Positions 1-9,918 of a DNA stretch of 64,000 nt are shown here, one piece after another. A program made the translations under genes and the position numbers. The stretch covers positions 1,054,001 through 1,118,000 of the forward strand of contig CAVSQX010000002.1 of the NCBI GenBank assembly GCA_963730225.1, read 5' to 3'. The first letter of the stretch is position 1, and the number at the start of each line of letters is the position of its first letter. Under the pieces are notes generated by a model. It saw nothing but the letters and a program-made list of their open reading frames with translations, was not told the origin of the DNA and did not search any database. This stretch comes from CAVSQX01 sp963730225 (GTDB lineage: Bacteria; Planctomycetota; Phycisphaerae; Tepidisphaerales; Tepidisphaeraceae).

Positions 1-579
1 TTTGAACCCCGCGCTGCGCACCGAGCGAATCACGGTCGGGGCGTCTTCGACGACCAGGCAATCGGCCGGCTCGATTTTTTTCCCGATGCGCTGGCCCACG
101 AGTTTGGCCGCCAGCAGATATCCCTGCGGATCGGGCTTGCCGACGGTGACATCCTCGGCCGCGACGATGGTCGGGAAGCAATCGCGAAGTCGCACGCCTT
201 CGAGCATCGCTTCGATTTCTTCCCGCAGCGCACCCGAGCAGATCGCCAGCGGATAGTGCCGCCACAGGCCGCGCACGAGTTCTTCGACCCCGAGCAGCGC
301 CTCGTAGCGGCGCTGGTGGATCAGCTCCATCATGACTTCGCTTTTGCGGGTCATCACGCGGAGAAATGTTTTGGGATCCAGTTCGCGGCCGTGCTTCTGG
401 AAAACGTGCTTGAACGCTCCCTTGTCGTCAAAGCCGATCAGCTCCTGAAAATACTCCTGTTCGGTGAGATCGATTTGTTCATCGGCCAGCACCTGCCGGA
501 AAGCGTCCAGATGCAGCGGCTCGCTGTTGACGATGACGCCGTCGAAATCGAATAGCACGGCCGCGGGCCAGTTGGTCAT
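1..579 (-). CDS. HAD-superfamily phosphatase, beta-phosphoglucomutase-like (partial, 3' end outside window)
   Basis: The reading frame opens with ATG at 579 and is still open at the window edge, giving 193 codons. Motif I is DFDGVIVNSE near residue 11, with the two aspartates of the HAD nucleophile site. A serine in AICSGA (about residue 115) fits motif II, GKPDP (about 147) carries the motif III lysine, and VVEDAP (about 176) supplies the motif IV acids. The helical segment between motifs I and II fits a type I cap as in beta-phosphoglucomutase and phosphoglycolate phosphatase. The expected role is hydrolysis or isomerisation of a small phosphorylated metabolite in the cytosol; the substrate cannot be told. 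No clear Shine-Dalgarno precedes the start. Confidence 0.88.
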   Translation of the reverse strand, partial: MTNWPAAVLFDFDGVIVNSEPLHLDAFRQVLADEQIDLTEQEYFQELIGFDDKGAFKHVFQKHGRELDPKTFLRVMTRKSEVMMELIHQRRYEALLGVEELVRGLWRHYPLAICSGALREEIEAMLEGVRLRDCFPTIVAAEDVTVGKPDPQGYLLAAKLVGQRIGKKIEPADCLVVEDAPTVIRSVRSAGFK

Positions 580-940
580 CGGCGGTAAAGTAATGACCCG
601 CCTGCCGGGCGGCAATTCGCCAAGTCGGTCGAGATCCAAATTCCTGGTCCGATATTCCGAAGGTCACATAAAAATCGGCTTGCCAAATATGCCAAACGTG
701 TCGATTGCGTAAAATGGATAAGATGGATAGATTGGGTAATATTTGCCGCGCGTAAATCCTGCGGACTTTGGAGAAGAATTCTGCGCAGTCCGACGGAGAT
801 GATTAGTTAAGTAATTTGATAGAACCGACTTATGTCTATTTGAGCCATTTCAAGAGGCCGCGCAGGCGCGGTCGATAGGAACAATGTTGGCGTTGGCGAT
901 GGAGTCGCCCGCCGGGTTTGGAATTTCTTGGAGACAGGCC
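580..940. other. Intergenic stretch, no gene seen
   Basis: This 361-base stretch separates the divergent HAD and FlgM-like genes, so both promoters should lie here, but no convincing promoter was identified. It is more AT-rich around 700-850 than its surroundings. It holds a loose inverted pair, CGGACT near 762 and AGTCCG near 787. Nothing else is supported. Confidence 0.4.
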
Positions 941-1222
941 ATGTCAGCCATTTCGGGATTGGGTTCGATTCTTCCACCGAGCAAGCCACAGGAAACCGCG
1001 GCCACGCCGCCCGCCGATCAGCCGGCGACGCCCGGATCGGTGTCGGATCGATTGGAGCTTAGCGGCGTCGGCCATCTGCTGGAGACTTTGAAATCCGCCG
1101 GGGATGTGCGGGTCGACAAAATCGCCGAGCTCAAAGCCCAGATTGAAGCCGGCAATTACGACAGTGATGGAAAGAAACTCGATGGGGCAACGAACGGCCT
1201 GCTCGACGATCTTGAAATCTAG
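941..1222 (+). CDS. flgM: FlgM-like anti-sigma-28 factor
   Basis: A 93-residue protein. Its C-terminal half, RVDKIAELKAQIEAGNY followed by a leucine pair near the end, matches the FlgM pattern of a charged helix (xKVxxLKxxIxxGxY) and a terminal sigma-binding helix. The N-terminal half is Pro/Ala/Thr rich and probably disordered, as in FlgM. The start at 941 is preferred over an upstream in-frame ATG at 884 because GGAG sits 8 bases before it. FlgM binds sigma-28 until the flagellar hook is complete. No flagellar gene or sigma-28 gene is visible in this window, so the partner must be encoded elsewhere. Confidence 0.7.
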   Translation: MSAISGLGSILPPSKPQETAATPPADQPATPGSVSDRLELSGVGHLLETLKSAGDVRVDKIAELKAQIEAGNYDSDGKKLDGATNGLLDDLEI

Positions 1223-1246
1223 CTCGATTTGGTACGTCATATCCGC

Positions 1247-2158
1247 ATGAGCGACGACGCGCCGGATGATCCGGGACACTACTGCCCCGACTGCGGTTAC
1301 GATCTGCGCGGCATCCAGAGCCTGCGCTGCCCGGAATGCGGACTGAAGATTGATCCGCTCGCCGTCACCTCGCGCATCGCCTGGGCGAATCGCAAACACA
1401 TCGGAAGAATTCGCGCGTTCTGGCGCACGCTGATCGGGGCGACGTTCTCGCCCAAAGCGCTGGCCGGCGCGGCGGCCGGGCCGGTGGAGTTTCGCTCCGG
1501 GCAGATTTTTCGCTGGACCGTCGTCCTCCTGGCGTCGATTCCGATCGCCGCGCTTCTGCTGGGCGTCTTCGCATGGCTCGGCGGAACCAACGTCGTGAAT
1601 CTGCTGGGGGATAATCCGCTGCAAAATATCACGTTTGGCGCCGCCGGATCGTGGCTGTGGGGATTTTCCTGGGAGATGGCGTTTCTCTGGTCCGCCGGCG
1701 CGACGCTGTGGCCGATCCTGCCGCTGGGAATCTGCTTCAGTTTTTTTCTGGCGACTGCCGCCGCGCGGTTCTGGTTTGCTGCGTCGCCGCTGACGGCCAC
1801 GCTGCGGCAGCGGGCGGTGGCGATGAGCGAATACGCCTGTGCCCCGTTGGCGTGGATGATCCTGCCGCTGCTGGCTCTGACCGGCGCGCTTACCGTCCAG
1901 GAGCAACCCAACAACACCTTCATTGGCACGTTGACCTTGCTGAGCTTCGCCTACTTCATCGGCTTCGTGCTGATTCTGTTCGCATGGTGGTGGAGCACAT
2001 TGCGATTGCTCAGCCGCACGACTCATTGCAGCGCCGGCCGGCTGCTGGCCGCCGGCGTGCTCGTGCCGGTCGGATGGATTTTCTGTGCCGCAATCGGATT
2101 GGCGGTCTTCCCGGCGCTGGCAGGGCTGCTCTGGCTGATGTTCGACAGCCTTCGATAA
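1247..2158 (+). CDS. Zinc-ribbon multi-span membrane protein (copy 1)
   Basis: This 303-residue protein begins with a compact zinc ribbon of two CxxC pairs, CPDCGYDLRG and RCPECG (about residues 12-30). Several hydrophobic segments follow (first near LLASIPIAALLLGVFAW), so the ribbon should sit in the cytosol on a membrane anchor. The family is common in planctomycetes and has no known function. The start at 1247 (MSDDAP) is chosen over GTG at 1229 because it begins just before the ribbon. A frameshifted paralog lies at 5037-5904. Its stop is one base from the stop of the convergent gene at 2160, an arrangement repeated exactly at the second copy. Confidence 0.75.
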   Translation: MSDDAPDDPGHYCPDCGYDLRGIQSLRCPECGLKIDPLAVTSRIAWANRKHIGRIRAFWRTLIGATFSPKALAGAAAGPVEFRSGQIFRWTVVLLASIPIAALLLGVFAWLGGTNVVNLLGDNPLQNITFGAAGSWLWGFSWEMAFLWSAGATLWPILPLGICFSFFLATAAARFWFAASPLTATLRQRAVAMSEYACAPLAWMILPLLALTGALTVQEQPNNTFIGTLTLLSFAYFIGFVLILFAWWWSTLRLLSRTTHCSAGRLLAAGVLVPVGWIFCAAIGLAVFPALAGLLWLMFDSLR

Positions 2159-2159
2159 A

Positions 2160-3546
2160 TCACTGACCCGTCGCCGGAAAAGTCGGCAGCGACAAATCCC
2201 GCCATTGCCTGCGGTGCCGATTGTCCCAACTGTACATCGGCGTGCCCGGCGGCACGGTCGATGCCGATCCACTGGGCGGAAACATCGCGGAATTGTTATC
2301 GCTGTAGATCATCGGCCGCTGCGCTCCGGTCGGAGTGCGAAAAATCGCATAGCTCATCGGCATCTGCCGGGTGGCAAACGGATCTTCCGGCACGGCCGGC
2401 AGATAATGCGGCGTCAATTCGTTCAAGGTCGCCGGCCAGCGTCCGAGATCCGATCGATACAGCCGAGCCGCCAGCGCGATCACCACGGCGCGTTGCTCCA
2501 GGCGCACGCGCCATTCGGTTTCGAGATAGCGGTCGATGCCATGGGCCAGAAATGCGCTGGTGACGTGGGCAAAGCGCGTCGGCGAATCGCTGGGCGCGGC
2601 GGCCAGAATGCCCATCGCCGCCGGCTCGGTGGATTGATCGATCGCGCGCAGTTCAAAATCAAAATCGCGCAGAAGCCGAACCTCATCCAGCTTAAACATC
2701 GGCCCAAGCACGATGGACTGTTTCGCCAGCGTCTCGATCGCATCCAGACAAGCCATGCGATCGGCCAAAATTGCGCGCCGCAGAGCCGCGCGCTCCGGGG
2801 CTTCATTCTGAAGTTGATGAATCAGGTCCACAACCGCCTGCCGAGGCACGGCGTGCACGATCAAACCCCCCGATGAGCGGTCGTTGAACGGCGCCCCTTC
2901 CACCTGAAGACCGTCGGCGGCGATCACCATCAGGCGGGAAAACGTCAACGCATTTATCCCGACGCTAACCAGCCTTTGCACTACCGAATAATTTTCCTGC
3001 TGCACCATATCCGCTTCGTGCCGAAGATCGCGCATGTCGCTCGATCGCTTCCGCATCGTCGCCGTGCAGATGCGCATCGGTCGCGGCATCGGCAATCACA
3101 TTGGCCAGAAACCGATTGGAGTTAAGCGGGGAGTTGTTTAAGTTGCGAAAAATCGGCGACTGTGGCAACGGAACCCAGGCCGCCTGATCGAAACCCCGCG
3201 CCTGGCGCATCAATCGGAATGTCCGGCCGTTCGCATTCACCGCCGCATCAGCCAACTGATACCAGGCCGGCGAAAACGGCGGATAGGCTGAGAAGGAGAG
3301 ATTCGAGTTGTTCGGCCCCTGCGCGCTGGGAGAAATCGCCGCCGCCGCGGCCTTGAGATAGGTGGCCGCGTTCTGCTGATCGTCAAGTTGCTTCGGAGCG
3401 AAATCACTCGGAAAAATCGGCTCACCGTGCGCCTGAATCGCCGCGATGGTGCTTTTCAACCGATGAATTGCGATCCAATCCCAGATGAGCCAAAGCGCGG
3501 CAAGGGCAATCACAATCGCGGCGATGCTCCGACCGGTGCGCTTCAT
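2160..3546 (-). CDS. Single-span membrane protein of the DHG/YLPxVP paralog family (copy A, frameshifted)
   Basis: Two minus-strand frames, 3546 to about 3040 and about 3037 to 2160, together make a protein of about 461 residues that aligns along its length with the neighbour at 3543-5003. The join falls at AEAIE / RMRDLRHEAD. The paralog DNA reads CGCATGCGCTCG there, where this copy has CGCATGTCGCTCG, so one extra T near 3037 explains the shift. An N-terminal membrane segment (SIAAIVIALAALWLIWDW) is followed by an Ala-rich helical ectodomain and a C-terminal pseudopilin-like motif. ATG at 3546 overlaps the TGA of the upstream paralog (ATGA), implying translational coupling. Function unknown; the frameshift may be decay or a sequencing error. 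Confidence 0.7.
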
Positions 3547-5003
3547 GGATTCGGTTCCGTCGTTGGCGGCGGCGTCCACACCGTCAGATCGCGCCATTCT
3601 CGACTTGGACTGCCCGACTGCCATCCGAAGCACGGATACCGTGGCGGCGAAGATGGGGTTGGATTTGATGCCGTGTCAAAAAAAAGCAGCGGCCGCTCGG
3701 CGCCGCCGGCAAGCATGTTGAAATGCACGAGATATCCCAGCGGTTCTGCTGATGTGCTGAATGGATTGATGGGCACCTGCGGAAGATAGTCGGGCCCAAG
3801 CTCGGCCAGCGTCGTGGGCCAGTTGCCGTGATCGCACTTGTACAAATCGATCGCCAGCGCCGCGGCGACGACGTGCCGGTCGGCCTCGACGCGGAATTCA
3901 GTCAGGAGATAACGATTCATCGAGCTGCCCAGGCCGTTGGAAACCACGCGGGAAAATCGCGGTGGAGTCGGGCTTGGCGTGGCCGGCCCTGACGACCACA
4001 CCGGATAGCCATGCGAGCCGACCGGCGCGATTGCGGCGGAGGCGGCCGGCCAGTTGGTTTGCTCGATCGCCCGCAGAACCATTTGATCTTCATCCAACAT
4101 GCGCACGGCATCGAGCTTGAACATCGGGCGCAGCACCGACATTCGTTTGATCATGAACTGATCGGCGTCGAGCTTAGTCATTCGCTCGCCCAGAAAAACC
4201 TGTCGTTGCCAGTTCTTTTCCCTCTCGTCGTCCAGCAGCTGCGCGATCAACTCGACAACCACCTGGCGTGAAACCGGGTGGGCAGAGCCATTGGTCGGCC
4301 CTGGAAATCGCGCGCCTGCGATGTGCAAATTGTCGGCCGCGATGACTTGGAGCCGTTCGTTGGCCAGCGCGTCGATTCCGATCGAAACCAATCGGCCCAC
4401 GAGCCAGGGATTGTTGTCGTCGAGCATGTCCGCTTCGTGCAGCAGATCGCGCATGCGCTCGATCGCCTCGGCATCGTCGCCCTGCACGTGAGCAAGCATC
4501 GCGGCGTCGGCCAGCGTGTTGGCCAGGGCGCGGGATGTGTTGAGATACCGAAGCAGCGTCACTAGCACCGGCGAAGCGAGTTGGTGGACCCAGACGGCCC
4601 GATTGAATTGGCGTGCCTGCCGAGCCAACGCCAGCGTTTTGCCGTCGCTGGCGATCGCCGCGGAATTCATCTGATACCACGCCGGCGGAAAGGGCGGATA
4701 TTCGGGGAATGTGCCGTTGGAGTTTGAGGTCGACCAACTCGGCGATATCGCCGCGCCGGCGGCATTGATATACGTCGCGGCGTTTTCATCGTCCGCCAGC
4801 GGCGGGGGAGTGAAGTCCGCCGCAAAAATCGGCTCGTGCCGGGCAACGATTGCCGCGATCGCGGCATCGAGGCGGCGATTGGCGAGGTGATTCCACCAGA
4901 GCCAGAGCAGCGCCACGACCGCCGCGATCGCGCCGCAGCCGATCGCTCCCCGCCGCCATCGGGCGAAAGGCCGCTCATTTGAATCCGTCTTTCCGATGGT
5001 CAT
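3543..5003 (-). CDS. Single-span membrane protein of the DHG/YLPxVP paralog family (copy B, intact)
   Basis: A 486-residue protein with a basic N-terminus, one membrane segment (IGCGAIAAVVALLWLWW) and a long extracytoplasmic part. Near the C-terminus it carries LYKCDHGNWPTTLAEL then YLPQVPINPF. This resembles the C-terminal signature of type II secretion pseudopilins such as GspG and recurs in many planctomycete proteins. Start ATG 5003 is placed just before the membrane anchor. Longer upstream starts would overlap the divergent gene. It is the only full-length reference for the frameshifted copy A. The divergent zinc-ribbon gene begins 33 bases away, so the two promoters must overlap. Function unknown. 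Confidence 0.75.
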   Translation of the reverse strand: MTIGKTDSNERPFARWRRGAIGCGAIAAVVALLWLWWNHLANRRLDAAIAAIVARHEPIFAADFTPPPLADDENAATYINAAGAAISPSWSTSNSNGTFPEYPPFPPAWYQMNSAAIASDGKTLALARQARQFNRAVWVHQLASPVLVTLLRYLNTSRALANTLADAAMLAHVQGDDAEAIERMRDLLHEADMLDDNNPWLVGRLVSIGIDALANERLQVIAADNLHIAGARFPGPTNGSAHPVSRQVVVELIAQLLDDEREKNWQRQVFLGERMTKLDADQFMIKRMSVLRPMFKLDAVRMLDEDQMVLRAIEQTNWPAASAAIAPVGSHGYPVWSSGPATPSPTPPRFSRVVSNGLGSSMNRYLLTEFRVEADRHVVAAALAIDLYKCDHGNWPTTLAELGPDYLPQVPINPFSTSAEPLGYLVHFNMLAGGAERPLLFFDTASNPTPSSPPRYPCFGWQSGSPSREWRDLTVWTPPPTTEPNP

Positions 5004-5036
5004 TTGATCTTTCGATCGTCGCCGCAATCTGCGAAA

Positions 5037-5904
5037 ATGAAAACGTCCATGCCCGATTCGCTCCCGACAATCCCGGACTGGCAGGCCTATTTCTGCCCCG
5101 CCTGCGGATACGATCTTCGCGGCATCCACAGCCAGCGCTGCCCCGAGTGCGGACTGGCGATCGACTGGAAATCGCTGGCCGCCTCAATCATTCCCTGGAC
5201 GCATCGGCGAACCATCGGCTACTTCCGAGCCTACCGGCGAACCGCCATCATGTCGCTGCACCGTCCCAAACGCATCGCCGCCGATGTCACTCGTGAAGTC
5301 AGTTTTGAAGATGCCGTCCGTTTTCGCCGCGCCAACGCCGCCATCGCCGCGGTGTCGGTGATCCTTGTATTGACGGTGGCGTTTTTCATGAATTTCACCG
5401 ACGCCCTTCGCCGGCCCAACATCTACTGGCCCGAATTGCTCGCCTGGCTGATCATCTGCGCCTGCGTCTGGTTCTTTTTCCTCACCGTCGGCGGCGTCGC
5501 CAGCTACTGGTTTGCATCCCAAGTCGCGCCCCGTCGAACAGCAGAACCGAGCCATCGCGCTCAGCTACTACGCCTGCGGCCCGCTGGCCGTGGTTCCGCT
5601 GGTCGCCGTTCTGGCCCTGGGAATCATCGTGCTGTCGAAAGTGATGGACACCGACCGAACCCTGTTCGCCGACACCGTGCTATGCACCGTTTGCATCGCC
5701 ATCGGCGTGATTCTCTTCGCCGTCATCGCCACGGGAACGTCGGCCATGATTTTGCTGCGGCACACAACCCAGTCCGGCTGGTTTCGTTGCGCCACACTCG
5801 CCGCCGGTTTCCCGCTGGCGACGATCGTACTGGGATTGATTTTCCTGGTGTTGATCCCGGCAGCTTATTTGATGATCGCCCTGATGATCCTCAGCCTGTA
5901 CTGA
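5037..5904 (+). CDS. Zinc-ribbon multi-span membrane protein (copy 2, frameshifted)
   Basis: The N-terminus has CPACGYDLRG and RCPECG, matching copy 1 at 1247-2158, followed by membrane segments. The frame from 5037 fails after FASQVAP, and the family sequence resumes one base on (VEQQNRAIALSYYACGPL), matching RQRAVAMSEYACAPL of copy 1. Dropping one C from the CCCC run at 5529-5532 restores a 288-residue protein. A second in-frame ATG at 5049 is an alternative start. Its stop at 5904 is one base from the convergent stop at 5906, as in copy 1. Function unknown. Confidence 0.7.
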
Positions 5905-5905
5905 T

Positions 5906-7349
5906 TTACTGATCCTCATCCGTCGTCGGCGGACGCGGCGGCGGGGGATGCACCGGAAAAACCGCGTCCTTGGTATCGAATGGGCCGATCCACCGTGGTC
6001 TGGCCTGGGAATTTAACGTCTTCACCGAGCCGCCATCGTCCACGCCGTCATCGCCGACGCTGTAGACCGCTTCGTGGCCCGGCGTGGCGATGTATCGAAA
6101 CGGATGGACATCGGGCGTCAGCGGATCAATCGGCACCGCCGGCAAATAATTTGGAACCAGTGCATCGAGATTCGGCGGGGCGTGGCCGTGAATCGAATTC
6201 GTAGAGCCGAATCGCCAGAAGAATGGCAGCGGCACGGCGTTCGGTCAGGCCACGGTAATGCGTCTGTATCGCGCGAGAGAACGAGGGCTGCATTATGCCC
6301 GACAGGATTCGTGTCGCTTGATGCAGCGGCGACGAACCCGATTTTCGCAGCGGCGGAATTGTGGCGAGGGCTTGGGGAAATGTCGCTTGTCGCATGGCGT
6401 GCGCGATGGCCGTGTCAACTTGCACCATTTCAAGGGCATCGAGCATCAGCATCGGTCGCAGCGGCGAGAGGGCGCGCATCCCGGAGGGCGAAAGCCCGAT
6501 CAGCGTACCGGTGTAAGCGCGGTTGCGTACGAAGTCGATGGGAAAGAGCCGCTCGGTGTACCACGCCTGCTCGCCGCCATTGGTGTAATCGCGCTCATCC
6601 AGAATCTGTGCGATCAGTTGTCGCACTTGCGTCGGCGTCGCAGCGCCGCTGGCCGGCGATGCGGTGGCCGAGATGTCCAATTTGTCGGCCAGCCGTTGAA
6701 TTACGCTGCATGCCAGGGAGTCGATTCCAACCGAAACCAGATGTGTCAGCAGAAAGGGATGATCGCGTTGCAGCAGGTCAGACTGGGCGAAAATCTCGTG
6801 CACATCCTCGATCACGTTGGCATCGCGGTTGTGGAGATGATCGTTATAAGCACAGTAGCCAAAAAGGTTTGCTAGTTGCCGTTGGCCATTGAGATGGCCA
6901 AGCATGATGGTAGCGATCGGACTGGCGATGGGCATATGCCAATCCACGCGCGGCAGATCGACCGCCGCTCGGGCCAGCCCGATGGCCTTTGCGTTGGCGG
7001 TCACCAGGCCGTCAAGCAGCTTGCGATCGGCGTCGCTGAGGATTACGTCTGGATTGAACCGATTGTCGAATCCCTGTTGCGCCGTGTTGTAGAAAATGCT
7101 GCTCGCGGCGGCCTTCAGTTGTGCGGCGGCATTCTGATCGTCGGGTGGTGGATTGGGATCCTGAAAATCCTCGAACGTAATCGGCTCACCGCGCGAGTGG
7201 GCGGCGGCGATCTCAGCGTCGAAACGATTCTGAGCAATGCGGCCCCACCAAAGGCGAAGAGCAAGGAGCGATGCAAACAACAAAATGCCGACCGCGGCCA
7301 GCCGTTTGAGCCACCAGAATCGCGGCGGATGAGCGATCGGTTCGGACAT
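5906..7349 (-). CDS. Single-span membrane protein of the DHG/YLPxVP paralog family (copy C, frameshifted)
   Basis: The frame from ATG 7349 runs to LAIRLYEFD and then leaves the family sequence. The next frame continues HGHAPPNLDALVPNYLP, exactly the conserved DHGxxPxxLxxLxPxYLP block. Removing one A of the AA at 6191-6192 joins them into about 480 residues. Its N-terminus FWWLKRL plus membrane segment is nearly the same as in copy D, so C and D form a closer pair than A and B. It starts 27 bases after the copy D stop and is probably co-transcribed with it and the sugar operon upstream. Function unknown. Confidence 0.7.
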
Positions 7350-7376
7350 TGGAATTATGACGTTACCACGGCCCGC

Positions 7377-8669
7377 TCATTGCGGCTTGCCAGCGGCGGG
7401 ATGGATTGGAAACATCTGTCCATTTCCACCGACGGCGGTGCCCGTGTATTGCAACGGTTGGCCGGTCGGGGAGAAGGGATCGGCTGGTACCGCTGGCAGA
7501 TAGGCGGGGACAAGCGATTCGAGATTTTTCGGTACGGAACCGTGGTCGATTTCATACAGCCGAATCGCCAGTTCCACCGCCGCCACCCGGCGTAACAGAA
7601 GCTGCTCAAATTCAGCCGGCACCCGGCCGCTGGTGTTGGGCATGACATACCGCGATTGCGATTGCGAAAATCCGCGCACGGAAAATGGAGGGGCAAAAAC
7701 CCACGGCGTCAGCGCCACGAAATTCGGCCGAGCCAGGGCATGGGCGGTCGCGGTCAGGTAATCCATGTCGTGCAGTCCGTCCAACTCGTACATCGGTTTC
7801 AAAATCCACGCCAGCGATGGCCGCGGCGCGATCTGGGCAAATGCTGAAGTGGGGCCGGTGATAAACTGCAAGATCGACAATCGCTCCAGATACCAACCCC
7901 GTGTTGCAAAGCGAACACGATCGCTTTCATCCAGAAGTTCCGCGATCAATTTCTGAATTTGCCCGCGTGTCGCAGAAGACGGTCCCGAATCGATCGATAG
8001 ATCGCCGGCAAGTTGATCGATCGTGTTGCAAGCATTTCGGTAAACAACCAGTGCGAGCAGATGGCCGATGACGGTTGGCAATTCGTTGGCAACCTCGGCC
8101 TGTCGGAGCAGGCTATCGAGATCGTCGACGGTTTTTCCGTCTTCGTGATTGAGATGGTTGTCGGCCGCTGCAACGCACAGAAGCCTGGCCAACTGAACTT
8201 GACCCGTCACGCGGGGAATGTGCGCAGTGTCGATCGGTGTGCCGAAATGAACGCCCCAACCGGCGCGGGGCAAATTCGCAGCGTGGCCAGCCAACTCAAT
8301 CGCTCGCCGGTCGGCCGCGAGAATGTTGGCCATCATGCTTTGGTCCGTCTGGGTGGGCACGTTTTTCGGATCGAACCGCCCGATGAACGATTGCTGCGCG
8401 GGATTCAGCGAAACCGCGGCGATGGCGGCCGTCAGCGCAACGACGGCATTTTGATCCGCGGGTGGCGAATCGGGATCGTTGAAATCCTGCGGCGAAATCG
8501 GCTCGTCATCGGCACGAGCGGCGGCGACGGCGGCTTCAATCCTCTTTTCGGCCAGATATCCCCACCATAGCCGCAGGACCAGCATCGCAAGAAAAAAAAC
8601 CAGGCAGATCACGCTGAGGCGTTTGAGCCACCAGAACCGCGTCGGATGGGCGATCGCATCGGCCGTCAT
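7377..8669 (-). CDS. Single-span membrane protein of the DHG/YLPxVP paralog family (copy D, intact)
   Basis: A 430-residue protein with N-terminal FWWLKRL, one membrane segment (ICLVFFLAMLVLRLWW), a long helical ectodomain, and C-terminal LYEIDHGSVPKNLESL then YLPAVPADPF. The start ATG at 8669 overlaps the TGA of the glycosyltransferase gene (ATGA), so it is translationally coupled to the polysaccharide operon. This places at least two members of this unknown family in the same transcript as nucleotide-sugar enzymes. That suggests, but does not show, a role at the cell surface. Confidence 0.75.
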   Translation of the reverse strand: MTADAIAHPTRFWWLKRLSVICLVFFLAMLVLRLWWGYLAEKRIEAAVAAARADDEPISPQDFNDPDSPPADQNAVVALTAAIAAVSLNPAQQSFIGRFDPKNVPTQTDQSMMANILAADRRAIELAGHAANLPRAGWGVHFGTPIDTAHIPRVTGQVQLARLLCVAAADNHLNHEDGKTVDDLDSLLRQAEVANELPTVIGHLLALVVYRNACNTIDQLAGDLSIDSGPSSATRGQIQKLIAELLDESDRVRFATRGWYLERLSILQFITGPTSAFAQIAPRPSLAWILKPMYELDGLHDMDYLTATAHALARPNFVALTPWVFAPPFSVRGFSQSQSRYVMPNTSGRVPAEFEQLLLRRVAAVELAIRLYEIDHGSVPKNLESLVPAYLPAVPADPFSPTGQPLQYTGTAVGGNGQMFPIHPAAGKPQ

Positions 8670-9913
8670 GCGGTCAGGTGGAACGCCGTTTCCACCGCGT
8701 CGCAGAATTGTTTGCAGAGGATTTGCTGGCTGAGCGATTGCTCGAGAACTTTTTGTGCGTTGCCGCCCCATTGGCCAAGCTCGTCGCGGGACATTTGCGC
8801 GAAAGTTTCGATGGCGGCGACGGCGGCGGGAATGTCGCCGTGAGAAATCTGCACGCCGATGGGCTGGCGATCGAGCAGATCGCTGATGTGCGAGGGGCGC
8901 GGGCCGAGGAACAGGATCGGTTTGGCGATCGCCATGGCGCCGTAGATTTTGCACGGATGGACGATGCCGACCATCGCTTCTCCCAGCGCGACCACGTGCA
9001 CGTCGGCGGCCGTGAGCGAATATTTCAGTTCCGCCAGCGGCTGATACCCAAGCGAAAGCGTGTTGGCCAATTGATGCTCGCGGATGTACTGCTCCACCTG
9101 CGGTTTTCCGCTGCCGCCGCCGACGAAGAGAAATCGCAAATCGTCCCGATTCTTCAACCGCACAATCGCATCCAGCAATGTCGTCAGCGGATTGCTGGGG
9201 CTGTGATTGCCGCTGTACATGAAGACGAATTTGCCGTCCAGATGGTGGCGCGATCGAAACGGATTATTCCCCGGCGTCGGCGAATTCTCGTGCATGTGCT
9301 GCTCGTGCGGCCAGGGCGGAAGCACGAGCATTTTGCCGCGGGGCACGCCGCGCGCGGCCAGGCGATCGGCCATGAAACGATCCAGCGCGACGATCAGCGA
9401 CGAGCGGCGAAGAATGAAACGGTTGGCCGATTCCAGAACATGCGTTGCGAATTGTCCCGGCCGCAGCTTGCCCAGGGCGATGAGCTGATCGGGATTCAAA
9501 TCCATCGCCCAGTAAACCGCCGGGACGCGGCGAATCCAGGCGGCGATGCACAGCGGCAGGCCGATCAGCGGCGGGGAGGTGCTGAAAAAAATTCCAGCCA
9601 GATTCGGGGTGAAAAGTGCCGCAAAAAACGCCTGGAGATGGAAGACGGCCGTCCCCAGCACCCGCAAAATGAGCGATTTTTTCCCGAACGACGCCAGCGG
9701 AAATCGCCGGACATCCACTCCCGCCAGATTTTCCCGGCGGGGATATTTGGCGGTTGGATCTTCGTATCCTCGCGCCGAGGCGTTCACCCGCACCGCATGT
9801 CCGCGGCGGGCCAATTCGACGGCGACATCGGCGACATGCTGCCCGACGCTGGCCGGATCGGGCACGAACGTCTGGCTGACGATCAGAATCGTCTTGCGAT
9901 CGCCGCTGGACAT
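8666..9913 (-). CDS. Glycosyltransferase, GT4-like (GT-B fold)
   Basis: A 415-residue protein. The N-terminal half has the Rossmann start ILIVSQTFVPDPASVGQHVADVA, a typical family 4 acceptor-side opening with a Gly-containing loop. The C-terminal half has FMYSGNHSPSNPLTTLLDA, LRFLFVGGGSGK and the donor-binding stretch around HPCKIYGAMAIAKP. It probably transfers a GDP- or UDP-linked sugar during surface polysaccharide assembly on the cytoplasmic face. Start ATG 9913 lies 6 bases after the upstream epimerase stop. The Pro-Cys-Lys (PCK) motif near the donor site resembles WcaI/WbuB-type colanic acid transferases; acceptor and donor are not known. Confidence 0.85.
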   Translation of the reverse strand: MSSGDRKTILIVSQTFVPDPASVGQHVADVAVELARRGHAVRVNASARGYEDPTAKYPRRENLAGVDVRRFPLASFGKKSLILRVLGTAVFHLQAFFAALFTPNLAGIFFSTSPPLIGLPLCIAAWIRRVPAVYWAMDLNPDQLIALGKLRPGQFATHVLESANRFILRRSSLIVALDRFMADRLAARGVPRGKMLVLPPWPHEQHMHENSPTPGNNPFRSRHHLDGKFVFMYSGNHSPSNPLTTLLDAIVRLKNRDDLRFLFVGGGSGKPQVEQYIREHQLANTLSLGYQPLAELKYSLTAADVHVVALGEAMVGIVHPCKIYGAMAIAKPILFLGPRPSHISDLLDRQPIGVQISHGDIPAAVAAIETFAQMSRDELGQWGGNAQKVLEQSLSQQILCKQFCDAVETAFHLTA

Positions 9914-9918
9914 TTCTC

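Noticed and set aside
944..2272. A 442-codon open frame on the minus strand opposite the FlgM-like and zinc-ribbon genes
   Set aside because: Arg/Gln-rich composition with no family resemblance; the plus-strand genes carry clear motifs.
8670..8954. N-terminal 95-residue extension of paralog copy D
   Set aside because: Arg-rich shadow of the glycosyltransferase gene in another frame; ATG 8669 precedes the conserved FWWLKRL start.
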